From Lachnospiraceae bacterium (GTDB lineage: Bacteria; Bacillota; Clostridia; Lachnospirales; Lachnospiraceae), in assembly GCA_029067085.1 (NCBI GenBank), contig JAIEFE010000004.1:1-64000 (forward strand): 64,000 nt of DNA, read 5' to 3'. The notes under the pieces are model-generated. The model had not been told where the DNA came from, searched no databases, and saw nothing but the letters and a program-made list of their open reading frames with translations. The translations under genes were made by a program, and so were the position numbers. Shown here piece by piece: positions 1-9,615 of this stretch. Numbering within the stretch: position 1 is the stretch's first letter; each line of letters starts with the position of its first letter.

Positions 1-74
1 TGCTTTTCTATTTCCGGACACAAAAAGGGAGCCATTGCTCCAGTAGATTATTTATCTACTTTTGCAACAGCCCC
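1..74. mobile_element. possible terminal end of an insertion sequence running off the window
   Basis: Read on the minus strand from position 74, the sequence starts GGGGCTGTTGCAAAAG, which resembles the terminal inverted repeat of many IS1182-like elements, and it continues leftward off the window. An imperfect hairpin (CTCC/GGAG and TAGAT/ATCTA arms) lies inside it. No transposase can be seen, so it could equally be a terminator for the methyltransferase gene to the right. Confidence 0.25.
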
Positions 75-190
75 TTTATTCTTTGATTTTTTGACAATCT
101 GTAATTGATATCCCCAATCAATCGATATTCCTCTCTACTCTCATTCCATGCTTTAGTAAAAGATGGTTTTCGGAAAAGTGCTCCTAGCAT

Positions 191-790
191 TTATTTGGAA
201 CAAATTAAAATATGTGCAAACTCTGTTTCAAATTGACTAGAAATATACATATTTGATAAAACGATATATTCTTTTAAATCATCAATTTTATCGGGATAAA
301 TTTTTAATTTGTAATCACCCATGTCAATGCTATCATTGGAATTTTTATCAACAGATAAACAAAAAGTGCCGTTTCTATTTAGCAATTCACTGACTCTAAA
401 TATGAAATGCCGTTTATTTTCAAAATGCATCAATGACAATGATGAATAAATGACATCAAATGTTTCAGCAAAAATATAGTCCGAAAAGTCAGCACAGATA
501 AACTCGATATTATTAAAATCAGAGAGATTTTCTTTTGCTCTATTGATTGTTTTGGGAGAAATATCTATCCCTGATAACTTTAGACAAAAAGGGGCTACCT
601 TTGCTGCAATTCTACCTGTACCTATACCTATTTCAAGAACTTTTTTTGTAGAGGTAAGGTGCATGGAATCTATAAACAATTGTCCATCCCATTTATCCAT
701 ATATTCTTTCAATGGCTGAGGATCATGAAATGGATCGTTATTATCATCAATAAGTTTATCATAATGAGTTATGATATTCAAAATTCTCAT
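191..790 (-). CDS. class I SAM-dependent methyltransferase
   Basis: This 199-residue protein has the Rossmann methyltransferase core. The SAM-binding glycine motif VLEIGIGTGRIA lies near residues 51-62, followed by the acidic strand-2 signature GIDIS, an ADF motif and a FDVIYSSLSLMH strand-4 region. Family knowledge supports transfer of a methyl group from S-adenosylmethionine, but nothing here identifies the substrate. It is monocistronic and has its own promoter at 819-847. The length is normal for a stand-alone small-molecule or protein methyltransferase with no extra domain. Confidence 0.8.
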   Translation of the reverse strand: MRILNIITHYDKLIDDNNDPFHDPQPLKEYMDKWDGQLFIDSMHLTSTKKVLEIGIGTGRIAAKVAPFCLKLSGIDISPKTINRAKENLSDFNNIEFICADFSDYIFAETFDVIYSSLSLMHFENKRHFIFRVSELLNRNGTFCLSVDKNSNDSIDMGDYKLKIYPDKIDDLKEYIVLSNMYISSQFETEFAHILICSK

Positions 791-818
791 CTCTTTTAGA
801 TTTCATTTTATTAGTGTA

Positions 819-847
819 ATTATAATCTATTTTCAGTAGATACACAA
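819..847 (-). promoter_or_regulatory. sigma-A-type promoter of the methyltransferase
   Basis: On the minus strand TTGTGT is followed by a 17-bp spacer and a perfect TATAAT, about 30 bases before the start codon. The spacer and -35 closely resemble the promoter at 1223-1251 in front of the next gene. Confidence 0.6.
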
Positions 848-932
848 ATCTGAAACGGGGGTGATTTTTTATCTTTCTTCTCTCCTACCTATATTTTACA
901 ACTTTAAGTTATATTGTTAACTATGTAGGATT

Positions 933-1184
933 TCAATATTTTAGAAGATAGAATCCCCAGACACAGTTACTAAACTCTCCTGCAGCAAATTCCCGTTCTT
1001 GACCGTTAATCATAACTGTATAAATAGCAAAGTTATATTCTTGACCATAAAAGGGATCACAAACTTTCACAGATTTATGCGTTGATTTCCATTCATACTC
1101 AAAGATATTGACACCAAATAAAATCGTATTTCCATCAACACCCGTTATTTCATGTTTCCATGTTTTTCTTCTTAATAATTTCAT
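933..1184 (-). CDS. hypothetical protein, 83 aa
   Basis: A short soluble protein with a basic start (MKLLRRKTWKHE) and many aromatic residues in the C-terminal half. No membrane segment or recognised motif is visible. The ribosome binding site is weak (AGAGGG). A promoter at 1223-1251 supports expression as a single gene. I do not recognise the family; the amphipathic strand pattern suggests a small beta-rich fold. Confidence 0.55.
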   Translation of the reverse strand: MKLLRRKTWKHEITGVDGNTILFGVNIFEYEWKSTHKSVKVCDPFYGQEYNFAIYTVMINGQEREFAAGEFSNCVWGFYLLKY

Positions 1185-1222
1185 TGTGTGCCCTCTAAAA
1201 TTTTAATCTTTCGTCATAAATA

Positions 1223-1251
1223 ATTATATTCTATTTTCATCAAGTACACAA
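1223..1251 (-). promoter_or_regulatory. sigma-A-type promoter of the 83-aa hypothetical gene
   Basis: TTGTGT, 17-bp spacer and TATAAT on the minus strand, with a near copy of the 819-847 promoter including part of the spacer. Confidence 0.55.
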
Positions 1252-1256
1252 TTATA

Positions 1257-1290
1257 AAAGAGACAGGCAAATGACCTGTCTTTTCTTTTT
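1257..1290. terminator. rho-independent terminator after the carboxyltransferase gene
   Basis: AGACAGG (1261-1267) and CCTGTCT (1275-1281) form a stem with a 7-nt loop. It is flanked by A/T tracts on both sides, so it can work in either direction; on the minus strand it ends the 1398-3017 transcript. Confidence 0.65.
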
Positions 1291-1330
1291 ATGTAATGTA
1301 GACTCGCAAGCACGCGCTGACGCGCTCCCT

Positions 1331-1391
1331 GTTCGTCTTCGACGAACGCTTGCTCGTTACCCCTCGCCACAGGAAAACAAATTGTTTTCCT
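1331..1391. repeat. pair of short perfect hairpins
   Basis: Two compact inverted repeats follow each other downstream of the carboxyltransferase gene: GTTCGTC/GACGAAC (1331-1347) and AGGAAAACAA/TTGTTTTCCT (1371-1391). Neither has a clear U-tract. They may be a dispersed palindromic repeat or an RNA 3'-end structure. Confidence 0.45.
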
Positions 1392-1397
1392 TCGTGG

Positions 1398-3017
1398 CTA
1401 GAGGGGTATATTTCCATGCTTCTTCTTCGGATTCTCCGTCTGCTTATTCTTCAATCCCCGCAGCGCCTTGATCAGTGCCGCCCTCGTCTCCTCTGGCTTG
1501 ATCACCTCGTTAACATAGCCTCTGGCCGCCGCCACATAAGGATTCAAAAATCTATCCTCATATTCTTTCTTGCACTGCGCCCGCATGGCTTCAGGATCTG
1601 CAGCCGCCTTGATCTTTCTCTTGAAGGCGATGTTCACCGCACCATCGGCCCCCATCACCGCGATCTCCGCGATCGGCCATGCGTATACGATGTCCGCTCC
1701 CATTTCCTTGGAATTCATCGCAATGTAAGCGCCGCCGTAAGCCTTACGCATAATCAGCGAAATCTTCGGCACAGTGGCCTCCGAGTAAGCGTAAAGGATC
1801 TTCGCACCGTGGCGGATGATGCCGTTGTGCTCCTGTGCCGTACCCGGCAAAAAGGCAGGCACGTCGATCAGCGTGATGAGCGGTATGTTGAAGCAATCAC
1901 AAAACCGAATAAATCTTGCTATTTTATCAGATGCGTGGTAATCCAGGGAACCTCCCATGGAATTGGGCTGGTTCGCCACGATGCCGACCACCTTGCCCTC
2001 CATGCGGCACCAGCCAACCACGGCGTTCGTCGCAAATTCCTTTTGAACCTCGAAAAAGCTTCCCTCGTCCACGATGCAGTCGATGACCTCCTTCACATCA
2101 TAGGCGTGACGGGAATTGTCAGGCACGATATCCTTGATCTTTGCCGCTTTAGCTTTCATGGAAACATCCAGCTTTACGCTGTTGTCCCCTCTGCCGAATA
2201 CCTTGCCCACCCGGGAGGGAATGCTCATTCTCTCTACGGTATTGATCACGGGCGGCTTCTCCGTCCAGTTGCTCGGCAGATACGACAGGAGCTTGCGCAC
2301 ACCCATCAGACACTCATTCTCCGTATCATAGGTAAAGTGGGACACGCCGCTCTTCTTCGCATGCACCTCGGCGCCGCCCAGCTCCTCCACGGAAACCTCC
2401 TCGTTGATGACTGTCTTCACCACGTTTGGTCCGGTAATAAACATCTTGGAGATATCTTTCACCATAAAGATAAAGTCACAGATGGCAGGCGCATAGCAGG
2501 CACCGCCCGAGCAGGGACCCAGGATTACCGCGATCTGGGGAATGACGCCGGAAGCCTTCGTGTGACGCAGGAACATCCCGCTGTAACCGCTGAGGGAGGA
2601 AATGCCCTCCTCGATTCTCGCACCGCCGCTGTCATTGATGCAGATGAGAGGTGCCTTCATCTCCATTGCCATATCCTGAATGCGACAGATTTTGAAGGAG
2701 TGATACTCCCCCAGAGTGCCGCCGATCACTGTAAAGTCCTCGCTGGCTACAAAAACCTGCCGGCCATCGATCTCGCCATAACCGGTCACCACACCATCAC
2801 CTGGCACACGTCTCTTATCCAGATCAAAATCGTCAATACGTGACTCTAAAAAACCGTCCACTTCTACAAAGGTGCCGGGATCGAGCAATACTTCGATCCG
2901 CTCTCTGGCCGTCAGTTTGCCCACTGCATGCTGCTTATCAATCTTATTCTGACCGCCGCCCAAAAGTGCCTTCTCTCTTCTCTTGTCCAGTTCTCTGATT
3001 GCCTCGTTCCAGTTCAT
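1398..3017 (-). CDS. acyl-CoA carboxylase carboxyltransferase subunit (MmdA/PccB family)
   Basis: The 539-residue protein has the two-lobed carboxyltransferase (crotonase-superfamily) architecture. The N-terminal lobe includes GKLTARERIEVLLDPGTFVE and the acyl-CoA oxyanion region SGGARIEEG; the C-terminal lobe includes the biotin-site region DVPAFLPGTAQEHNGIIRHGAK and KAYGGAYIAM. The family moves CO2 between carboxybiotin and an acyl-CoA (propionyl-CoA, methylmalonyl-CoA or acetyl-CoA). No biotin carrier, membrane decarboxylase subunit or biotin carboxylase gene lies beside it, so substrate and direction cannot be settled. Start chosen for a GGAGG site 7 bases upstream; promoter at 3078-3106. 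Confidence 0.88.
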   Translation of the reverse strand: MNWNEAIRELDKRREKALLGGGQNKIDKQHAVGKLTARERIEVLLDPGTFVEVDGFLESRIDDFDLDKRRVPGDGVVTGYGEIDGRQVFVASEDFTVIGGTLGEYHSFKICRIQDMAMEMKAPLICINDSGGARIEEGISSLSGYSGMFLRHTKASGVIPQIAVILGPCSGGACYAPAICDFIFMVKDISKMFITGPNVVKTVINEEVSVEELGGAEVHAKKSGVSHFTYDTENECLMGVRKLLSYLPSNWTEKPPVINTVERMSIPSRVGKVFGRGDNSVKLDVSMKAKAAKIKDIVPDNSRHAYDVKEVIDCIVDEGSFFEVQKEFATNAVVGWCRMEGKVVGIVANQPNSMGGSLDYHASDKIARFIRFCDCFNIPLITLIDVPAFLPGTAQEHNGIIRHGAKILYAYSEATVPKISLIMRKAYGGAYIAMNSKEMGADIVYAWPIAEIAVMGADGAVNIAFKRKIKAAADPEAMRAQCKKEYEDRFLNPYVAAARGYVNEVIKPEETRAALIKALRGLKNKQTENPKKKHGNIPL

Positions 3018-3077
3018 AAGAACGCCTCCATCTTGTTTGAATTTCCAATACTTTGAGTTTCAAACTATCCAGATATC

Positions 3078-3106
3078 ATTATAGGCAGGGCCCCGTTTCT
3101 TGTCAA
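3078..3106 (-). promoter_or_regulatory. perfect consensus sigma-A promoter
   Basis: The minus strand reads TTGACA, a 17-bp spacer and TATAAT, matching the housekeeping consensus at all 12 positions. It lies about 60 bases upstream of the carboxyltransferase start, implying strong constitutive transcription unless repressed. Confidence 0.8.
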
Positions 3107-3276
3107 GACTCTGCCTATATAATTTTTTCCCACAGCTCAGCCAGAGCAAGTCTGTCCGGCAAATCATGCTTGCATGAATATGACGGACGGATGCAGCTCT
3201 GAGGGAGCGCCTTCTAATGAGCAAAAGCAGCTGCGAAGCAGCTAAAAGCGCGATTTTGCGAATGGCGCGTGCTGAG

Positions 3277-4413
3277 CTACCCCTCATTCTCCACGGCTGC
3301 AAGCGCCTCCGCGATCACCTTATCCATATCATAGTAGCGGTACTGCCCCAGCCTTCCGCCGAAGATCACATGCTGCTTTTCTTTTGCGAGTGCCTGATAC
3401 TTTGCAAACAGAGCGTCGTTCTTCTCATTATTTACGGGATAATAAGGTTCCTCCCCCTCCTGCCATGCTGCCGGATACTCTCTGGTGATCACGGTGCAGG
3501 GCTGCGTACCAAAGACGAAATGCTTGTGCTCGATCACTCTGGTGTAAGGAATCTCCCGCTCCGTGTAGTTCACCACGGCGTTGCCCTGATAGTTGTCACA
3601 ATCAGGCAGCGTTTCGGTCTCAAAGCGCAGGGAACGGTATTCGAGATGTCCCAGTGAAAAATCAAAATACTCGTCAAGCATTCCCGTGTAGAGCACCTTT
3701 GTGTAGGTATTGCCTTCCCTGTCGCTCACAAGGATATGACCGTCCCGTTCTTCTTCCGTCACAAAATCGCGGTAGTCTGTGCCCGTCTTTACCTCAATAC
3801 CCTTCAGCATTTTTTCTACCATCGCGGTATACCCTTCCACAGGAATCCCCTGATAGCGGTCGTCAAAATAATTATTGTCAAAGGTAAAACGGAGGGGCAG
3901 ACGTTTGATGATAAAGGCCGGAAGCTCCTTACAGTCTCTCCCCCACTGTTTCTCGGTATAGCCCTTCACCAGCTTCTCGTAGACATCCTTTCCCACCAGA
4001 GAAAGCGCCTGCTCTTCCAGATTCTTCGGCTCCGTGATAGCAAGGTCCGCAATCTGCTCCGCAATCCTCTGTTTCGCTTCCTGCGGTGTTATAACGCCCC
4101 ACATCCTGCTGAAAGTATTCATATTAAAAGGAAGGTTGTAGAGTTCATCGCGGTAACGCGCTACCGGGGAGTTAATGTAATGATTAAACGCCGCAAATTG
4201 GTTTACATAATCCCATACTTTCCTGTCGGAAGTATGAAAAATATGGGCGCCGTAGCGATGCACCTGGATACCCTCTACGTCTTCCGTATAAATATTGCCG
4301 GCGATGTGTTCCCTCCTGTCAATGAGGAGCACCCGCCGGCCTTTTTCGTGCATCTCGTGGGCAAACACAGAGCCGTACAGCCCTGCGCCCACCACTAAAT
4401 AGTCATAATTCAT
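3277..4413 (-). CDS. glf: UDP-galactopyranose mutase
   Basis: This 378-residue flavoprotein opens with the FAD-binding motif VVGAGLYGSVFA (residues 7-18) and an acidic strand end LLIDRR. It carries the GLF signature around RYGAHIFHTSDRKVWDYV and the conserved KQWGRD and RLPLRFTFDNNYF segments, with FGGRLGQYRYYDMD near the C-terminus. The family interconverts UDP-galactopyranose and UDP-galactofuranose to supply galactofuranose for cell-surface polysaccharides. Length is typical. The two glycosyltransferases at 5.1-7.3 kb on the other strand may belong to the same surface-glycan theme (inference). Confidence 0.95.
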   Translation of the reverse strand: MNYDYLVVGAGLYGSVFAHEMHEKGRRVLLIDRREHIAGNIYTEDVEGIQVHRYGAHIFHTSDRKVWDYVNQFAAFNHYINSPVARYRDELYNLPFNMNTFSRMWGVITPQEAKQRIAEQIADLAITEPKNLEEQALSLVGKDVYEKLVKGYTEKQWGRDCKELPAFIIKRLPLRFTFDNNYFDDRYQGIPVEGYTAMVEKMLKGIEVKTGTDYRDFVTEEERDGHILVSDREGNTYTKVLYTGMLDEYFDFSLGHLEYRSLRFETETLPDCDNYQGNAVVNYTEREIPYTRVIEHKHFVFGTQPCTVITREYPAAWQEGEEPYYPVNNEKNDALFAKYQALAKEKQHVIFGGRLGQYRYYDMDKVIAEALAAVENEG

Positions 4414-4479
4414 AATAACTCCAATCTATGCGGAGAATGCTCGTTTTTCCGGCATACTCCTGAATGAAATGACTTCTTT

Positions 4480-4821
4480 TCATTCGTCTACCGCTTTATA
4501 CTTGTCAAGCTGCGCATAATCCTCCATCAGCTCAAGCGCTTTCTTGCGGCCTGTCTTATTCAGCTTCACATAGTACTGCATCACACGATTTTCCATGATC
4601 TTGCCGCCCAGCAGGCTCTTCTGGTTGATGGGTGTAAAGTCCACCGGATTTAAGTTCAGCTTATCACACATCCTGATGACGGTTCCGTAAGCCATTCCCT
4701 CAATTCCTCTATCCAAAGCGGTGACCAACGTAGAGTATGGAATCGACATTTCAAGCGCAAACTGTCTGACGCTCTTGTGCTGTTTTAAAATTTCTGCCTT
4801 TAAGATTTCTGCCTTCGTCAT
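4480..4821 (-). CDS. helix-turn-helix DNA-binding protein
   Basis: A 113-residue protein whose first 65 residues resemble an XRE-type helix-turn-helix (SVRQFALEMSIPYSTLVTALDRG, then a conserved MCDKLNLNPVDF segment). The C-terminal ~40 residues are a charged helical tail (VKLNKTGRKKALELMEDYAQ). The start has a strong AAGGAGG site. The first residues contain a tandem KAEILKAEIL duplication, which may reflect codon slippage near the start. Probably a small transcriptional regulator; target unknown. Confidence 0.65.
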   Translation of the reverse strand: MTKAEILKAEILKQHKSVRQFALEMSIPYSTLVTALDRGIEGMAYGTVIRMCDKLNLNPVDFTPINQKSLLGGKIMENRVMQYYVKLNKTGRKKALELMEDYAQLDKYKAVDE

Positions 4822-5109
4822 AATAGACCTCCTTATCCCCTTATCATGTGCTGTTTTCTTTCATCAAGAAGAAATCTGCTCCTCTTCACTTCGGACAGTA
4901 TATCACATTTCTGACGAAAAAGGAAGCACCCAACCTGATTTTTAAACGGAATACCGTCATCCTTGTTATCTTTTCACTAATATTTCCTCTGATTTTGTAC
5001 AAAAAGTATAATACTCCAGCCCTGCTCTACGGCAAAAACCGTATTGTAGAAGCCGAAAGAAGATGCTAAAATAGGAATATAAAATGAATCACAAAAGAGG
5101 TGTTGCCGT

Positions 5110-6180
5110 ATGTTACCTGTTTCCGTATGTATGATCGCCAAAAATGAGGACAACCACATCGAGGAATGCTTAAAAAGACTGCGTCCCTGCCGCTTTGAGA
5201 TCATCGTGGTGGACACAGGCTCCGTCGACCGCACTGTGGAGATTGCCCACAAATACGCAGACAGAGTTTTTCACTTTGCCTGGTGCGATGATTTCAGCAG
5301 CGCGAGAAACTTCTCGATCCAGCAGGCAGCGAACGACTGGGTACTGACCATCGACTGTGACGAGTATCTCGAGAATGTAAATCTGGCGGATCTTGAGGCA
5401 TCCCTTTCCCGAAACAGAGATGCCGTCGGCATGATCACACGCAACAATCCCTACACGGTGCAGGGTGCGCGCAACATTATGTCAGAGCGCATCGGCCGAC
5501 TGTTTAACAGGAACTTCTGCCACTACGAGGGCACAGTTCACGAGCAGGTACGCACCCTGCAGGGAAAAATACCGGAATGCTTCTCCATTCCCCTGACCTT
5601 CTACCATGAGGGATATGTAGAGGAATCCGACAAGCGTATGCGTGCCACGCGAAATCTGGAAATGCTTCTCCATGATCTGGTCTTAAAAGGCCCGAGTCCC
5701 TATATGTACTTCCAGCTGGGGCAGAATTACCTCTCCTTAAACGATATGGAAAAGGCTGCCCACTACTACAAACTGGGGCTTGATCTGAATGCCGATACCG
5801 ATTCCGCCTCCGACTTTGCACAGAGCATGACGGAAGCCTACGGCTACTGTCTGATGAACCTTGCCAAGTACGACACCGCCATGTCCTTAAAAGAGCAGTA
5901 TGACCGATTCTCCCACCGCGCGGACTTTGTCTACCTGATGGGAATGCTCCACATGAAGAGAGGCGAAAGGGAAAAGGCCATCGAGGAATTCGAGAAAGCG
6001 ACAAGAATCTCGGCCTACTCCCGCACGGGTGTAAACAGTTATCGCGCCTACTTCCAGATGGCGGACATCTACGAGTCCATGGGCGATTTTGAAAAGGCCA
6101 GAAGTTACTATAAAAAATGCGGGGACTTCGAGCCCGCCATGCGGAGGCTCAAGGAGCTGTCGGCACAGTCCGCTTCCTGA
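5110..6180 (+). CDS. family 2 glycosyltransferase with C-terminal TPR-like repeats
   Basis: The N-terminal ~200 residues are a GT-A domain: [20 protein letters not shown], then VVDTGSVDRTVEIA and the metal-binding IDCDEYLE motif. From about residue 210 helical repeats of TPR type follow (YFQLGQNYLSLNDMEKAAHY; LMGMLHMKRGEREKAIEEF). The family (SunS/WaaE-like GT2) moves a sugar from a nucleotide donor to an acceptor; the TPR half probably binds the acceptor. No membrane segment is present, so it is cytoplasmic. It is the first of two tandem paralogues. Confidence 0.85.
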   Translation: MLPVSVCMIAKNEDNHIEECLKRLRPCRFEIIVVDTGSVDRTVEIAHKYADRVFHFAWCDDFSSARNFSIQQAANDWVLTIDCDEYLENVNLADLEASLSRNRDAVGMITRNNPYTVQGARNIMSERIGRLFNRNFCHYEGTVHEQVRTLQGKIPECFSIPLTFYHEGYVEESDKRMRATRNLEMLLHDLVLKGPSPYMYFQLGQNYLSLNDMEKAAHYYKLGLDLNADTDSASDFAQSMTEAYGYCLMNLAKYDTAMSLKEQYDRFSHRADFVYLMGMLHMKRGEREKAIEEFEKATRISAYSRTGVNSYRAYFQMADIYESMGDFEKARSYYKKCGDFEPAMRRLKELSAQSAS

Positions 6181-6203
6181 TCCGCCTTCCGAAAGGAGCT
6201 GCC

Positions 6204-7262
6204 TTGTTTCCGCTCTCAGTCTGTATGATAGCCAAAAACGAAGAGATTCATATCGAGGAATGCCTGCGACGTCTTGCGCCATACGGCTTTGAGATCGTGC
6301 TGACGGACACAGGCTCCACGGATCGCACCCTGGCGGTCGCAGAAAAATACACCGATCGGATCTTTCATTTCGACTGGTGCAATGATTTTTCCGCCGCCAG
6401 GAATTTCTGTATGGAGAAAGCTTCCCACGATCTCATTCTCTCCCTCGACTGTGATGAGTTTATTGAAAAGATCGATCCGACCGCACTCCTGCACTGTATG
6501 GAAAGCTGCCCGGACGCCGTGGGACGCATCCTGATCCGCAGCCGTTTTACGAAGGACGGCCGCACCACCTTTGATCAGACCCGTGTGAGCCGCCTCGCCG
6601 ATCGCAGACGGTTCTGCTTTACGGGCGCGGTACATGAACAGTTGACTAACCGCCGCTCCCCTGATCTCCCGAACAAAATTTATGACGCTCCTGTCACAAT
6701 TTTACATGTAGGCTATGATCTAAGCAACGATGCCATGCGGGAAAAATGTCGTCGCAACATTGCGCTGCTCACAGCCGAGCTTGATACACAGGGCCCCGAT
6801 CCTTATCTATATTGTCAGCTGGGCCTGTCCTACCGCAGATTGGGAGAAAATGAGAAGGCCTGCGAAAGTTTTGACGCCGGCCTGTCGCTTGATGTGGATC
6901 CCTCCCTGGACTATGTGCGGACTATGGTGGAATCCTACGGATACACGCTCTTAGACCTGAAGCGTAACCGGGAAGCGCTTGGACTTTCCTCTCTCTATGA
7001 GGCCTTTGCCGTCCGCGCGGATTTCGTTTTTTTGATGGGACTTGTGTACATGAACAACGGTCTCTTCGACAAGGCTGTCGCCGAGTTCAAAAAGTCTACC
7101 ACGATGACAGAGTTCTCCGTAGAGGGTGTTAATACTTATCTCGCCTATTATAACATGGGCGTGATTCTCGAATGCACCGGCCGCACGGATGAAGCGCGTG
7201 CCGCCTATAAAAAATGCGGGAGCTATGCCCCCGCACTAAATCGCTTGAAAAACCTACCTTAA
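6204..7262 (+). CDS. family 2 glycosyltransferase with TPR-like repeats, TTG start
   Basis: A paralogue of the preceding gene, sharing [40 protein letters not shown] and the LDCDEF metal motif, and ending in TPR-like repeats ([33 protein letters not shown]). I place the start at TTG 6204 because AAAGGAG lies 5 bases upstream, homology begins right after it, and it lies 23 bases past the first gene's stop; a longer frame from 6117 would run through that gene's end. The two are probably one operon. The 3' end overlaps the convergent glycogen phosphorylase gene by 9 bases. Confidence 0.85.
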   Translation: MFPLSVCMIAKNEEIHIEECLRRLAPYGFEIVLTDTGSTDRTLAVAEKYTDRIFHFDWCNDFSAARNFCMEKASHDLILSLDCDEFIEKIDPTALLHCMESCPDAVGRILIRSRFTKDGRTTFDQTRVSRLADRRRFCFTGAVHEQLTNRRSPDLPNKIYDAPVTILHVGYDLSNDAMREKCRRNIALLTAELDTQGPDPYLYCQLGLSYRRLGENEKACESFDAGLSLDVDPSLDYVRTMVESYGYTLLDLKRNREALGLSSLYEAFAVRADFVFLMGLVYMNNGLFDKAVAEFKKSTTMTEFSVEGVNTYLAYYNMGVILECTGRTDEARAAYKKCGSYAPALNRLKNLP

Positions 7263-9563
7263 CCGCCAGATATCTCTGTTGTACTCTTCGATGGTTCTGT
7301 CGGAGGAGAAGAATCCTGCCTTCGCTATGTTCACAAGCATCATCCGTCTCCACTTCTCCTGATCCTCGTAATCCGCCATCATCTTATCCTTGGTGGCAAT
7401 ATAATCCTCCAGATCCAGAAGCGTCATAAACCAGTCTTTGTTTAACAGTTCCTTATAGAGTCTCTCCAGATTTTCCTTATGTCCCACTTTGAGAGCTTCC
7501 TTGCTGACAATGAAGTCCACTGCCTTCTTGATGACAGGCGACTTCTTATAATAATCCTTGGAGACATAATCGGCCTTCTCGTAATGCTCGATAACAGCCT
7601 CTGACTTCTCACCGAAGATGTAGATGTTGTCGTCTCCCACCAGCTCGTGGATTTCCACGTTCGCACCGTCGGAGGTGCCAAGGGTCACGGCACCGTTCAG
7701 CATGAATTTCATATTGCCCGTGCCGGAAGCCTCCTTGGATGCCAGGGAAATCTGCTCGGAGATATCACAGGCCGGAATCATCTTCTCGGCATAAGCCACG
7801 TTGTAATTCTCCACCATGAGCACCGTCATGTAAGGGCTGACATCCGGATCCTTATTGACGATCTCCTGCAGCACCAGAAGCAGGTGGATAATATCCTGCG
7901 CGATCACATAGGCGGGCGCCGCCTTCGCGCCGAAAATAAAGGTCATCGGCCTTACAGGTTTTTTGCCGGCCTTGATCTCCAGATACTTGTGAATGATGTA
8001 AAGCGCATTCATCTGCTGTCTTTTGTACTCATGCAGACGCTTACTCTGAATATCAAAGATGGAATCGGGATTCAGGGTCACGCCCTCCGTCTCCTTCACA
8101 TAAGCCGCCAGATCCTTCTTGCGGTTCATCTTGATCTCTGCAATGCGGTTCAGCACCGCCTCGTCATCGATATGTGCGAGAAGCTTCTCAAGGTTCGCCG
8201 CATCCTTCTTGTAGCCGTCGCCGATGGTCTCCGACAGAAAGCCCGCCAGCTCGCGGTTACAGCCCAGAAGCCATCTCCTGAAGGTGATGCCGTTCGTCTT
8301 ATTGTTAAACTTCTCGGGATATATCTTATAAAAAGCATTCAGCTCGGTATTCTTTAGAATCTCCGTGTGGATCGCTGCCACGCCGTTGACGGAAAATCCG
8401 TAGTGAATATCGATGTGCGCCATGTGCACTCTCTTATCCTTGTCGATGATCTGCACCTTTGGATCTTTGTACTTCTTAGCAACCCGCTTATCAAGCTCCT
8501 TGATGATGGGCACCAGCTGCGGCACCACTTTCTCCAGATACTTGAGGGGCCACTTCTCCAACGCTTCCGCCAGAATCGTGTGGTTCGTGTAGGCGCAGGT
8601 TCTGCTCACCACCTCGATCGCCTCGTCCATGGAAAAGGCCTTATCATCCACCAGAATGCGGATCAGTTCCGGAATGACCATGGTGGGATGAGTGTCGTTG
8701 ATCTGGATCACCGCATGATCGTACATCTTGCGCAGATCATACTGCTTCTCCTTCAACTCCTTCAGGATCAACTGTGCCGCATTGCTGACCATGAAATATT
8801 GCTGATAAATACGCAAAAGATTTCCGGCCTCGTCAGAGTCATCAGGATAGAGGAAAAGCGTAAGATTTTTTTCGATATCCTTCTTGTCAAAGTCGATGCC
8901 TTTCTTTACCAGACTCTCGTCAATCGTCTCAAGATCAAAGAGGTGCAGCTTATTGACACCATTGTCATATCCGATCACATCAATATCATAGAGTCTGGAT
9001 GTCACCTTCTTCTTGCCAAAAGCCACCTCAAAGGTAGTGTCCGTCTTTGTCAGCCAAGATTGCTCCTCGATCCAGTCATTTTTCTCGGCTGTCTGCAGCT
9101 TATCTTTAAACTCCTGCTTGAACAGCCCGAAATGGTAATTCAGTCCGATGCCCTCACCCGGCAGTCCCAGGGAAGCAATGGAGTCCAGAAAACACGCTGC
9201 CAGACGTCCCAGACCTCCGTTTCCCAAAGACGGCTCCGGCTCTACCTCCTCGATAACGGAGAGCTGTTTGCCGTTCTTAGCGAGAATCTTCTCCAGATTG
9301 TCATAGATTCCCAGATTGATCAGATTATTGGACAAGAGCTTTCCGATCAGGAACTCTGCTGAGATATAATAGACCTTCTTTTCTCCCTCGATCCGCTCCG
9401 ACACATTCATCAGCTTCTTGGAAAGTTGGAGGATGCTGTAATAGAGTTCCTCATTGCTGCAGGCAGAAATGGATTTGCCGTATCCGCTCTGGGTCTGATT
9501 CTCCAGCTCCTGCTCCAGATTCATTACCAATATGTCCCTTTTCAGGTTGCTTGCCTGTGTCAT
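7254..9563 (-). CDS. glgP: glycogen/starch phosphorylase
   Basis: 769 residues of GT35 alpha-glucan phosphorylase, releasing glucose-1-phosphate from glycogen or maltodextrin. Visible signatures include [19 protein letters not shown], the [12 protein letters not shown] segment and the pyridoxal-phosphate region [16 protein letters not shown], whose lysine carries the cofactor, followed by TSDGANVEI. The length fits a bacterial enzyme without an added regulatory domain. A strong GGGAGG site precedes the start. The LacI-type gene just upstream on the same strand is a plausible regulator (inference). Confidence 0.95.
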   Translation of the reverse strand: MTQASNLKRDILVMNLEQELENQTQSGYGKSISACSNEELYYSILQLSKKLMNVSERIEGEKKVYYISAEFLIGKLLSNNLINLGIYDNLEKILAKNGKQLSVIEEVEPEPSLGNGGLGRLAACFLDSIASLGLPGEGIGLNYHFGLFKQEFKDKLQTAEKNDWIEEQSWLTKTDTTFEVAFGKKKVTSRLYDIDVIGYDNGVNKLHLFDLETIDESLVKKGIDFDKKDIEKNLTLFLYPDDSDEAGNLLRIYQQYFMVSNAAQLILKELKEKQYDLRKMYDHAVIQINDTHPTMVIPELIRILVDDKAFSMDEAIEVVSRTCAYTNHTILAEALEKWPLKYLEKVVPQLVPIIKELDKRVAKKYKDPKVQIIDKDKRVHMAHIDIHYGFSVNGVAAIHTEILKNTELNAFYKIYPEKFNNKTNGITFRRWLLGCNRELAGFLSETIGDGYKKDAANLEKLLAHIDDEAVLNRIAEIKMNRKKDLAAYVKETEGVTLNPDSIFDIQSKRLHEYKRQQMNALYIIHKYLEIKAGKKPVRPMTFIFGAKAAPAYVIAQDIIHLLLVLQEIVNKDPDVSPYMTVLMVENYNVAYAEKMIPACDISEQISLASKEASGTGNMKFMLNGAVTLGTSDGANVEIHELVGDDNIYIFGEKSEAVIEHYEKADYVSKDYYKKSPVIKKAVDFIVSKEALKVGHKENLERLYKELLNKDWFMTLLDLEDYIATKDKMMADYEDQEKWRRMMLVNIAKAGFFSSDRTIEEYNRDIWRLR

Positions 9564-9615
9564 GTTGAAAACCTCCCTTGTAAATTCTTATGAATAGTAC
9601 TGCACTTTTATATTG

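Noticed and set aside
1350-2843. Long plus-strand open frame opposite the carboxyltransferase gene
   Set aside because: It is antisense to a clear carboxyltransferase with full motifs and has no domain or ribosome site.
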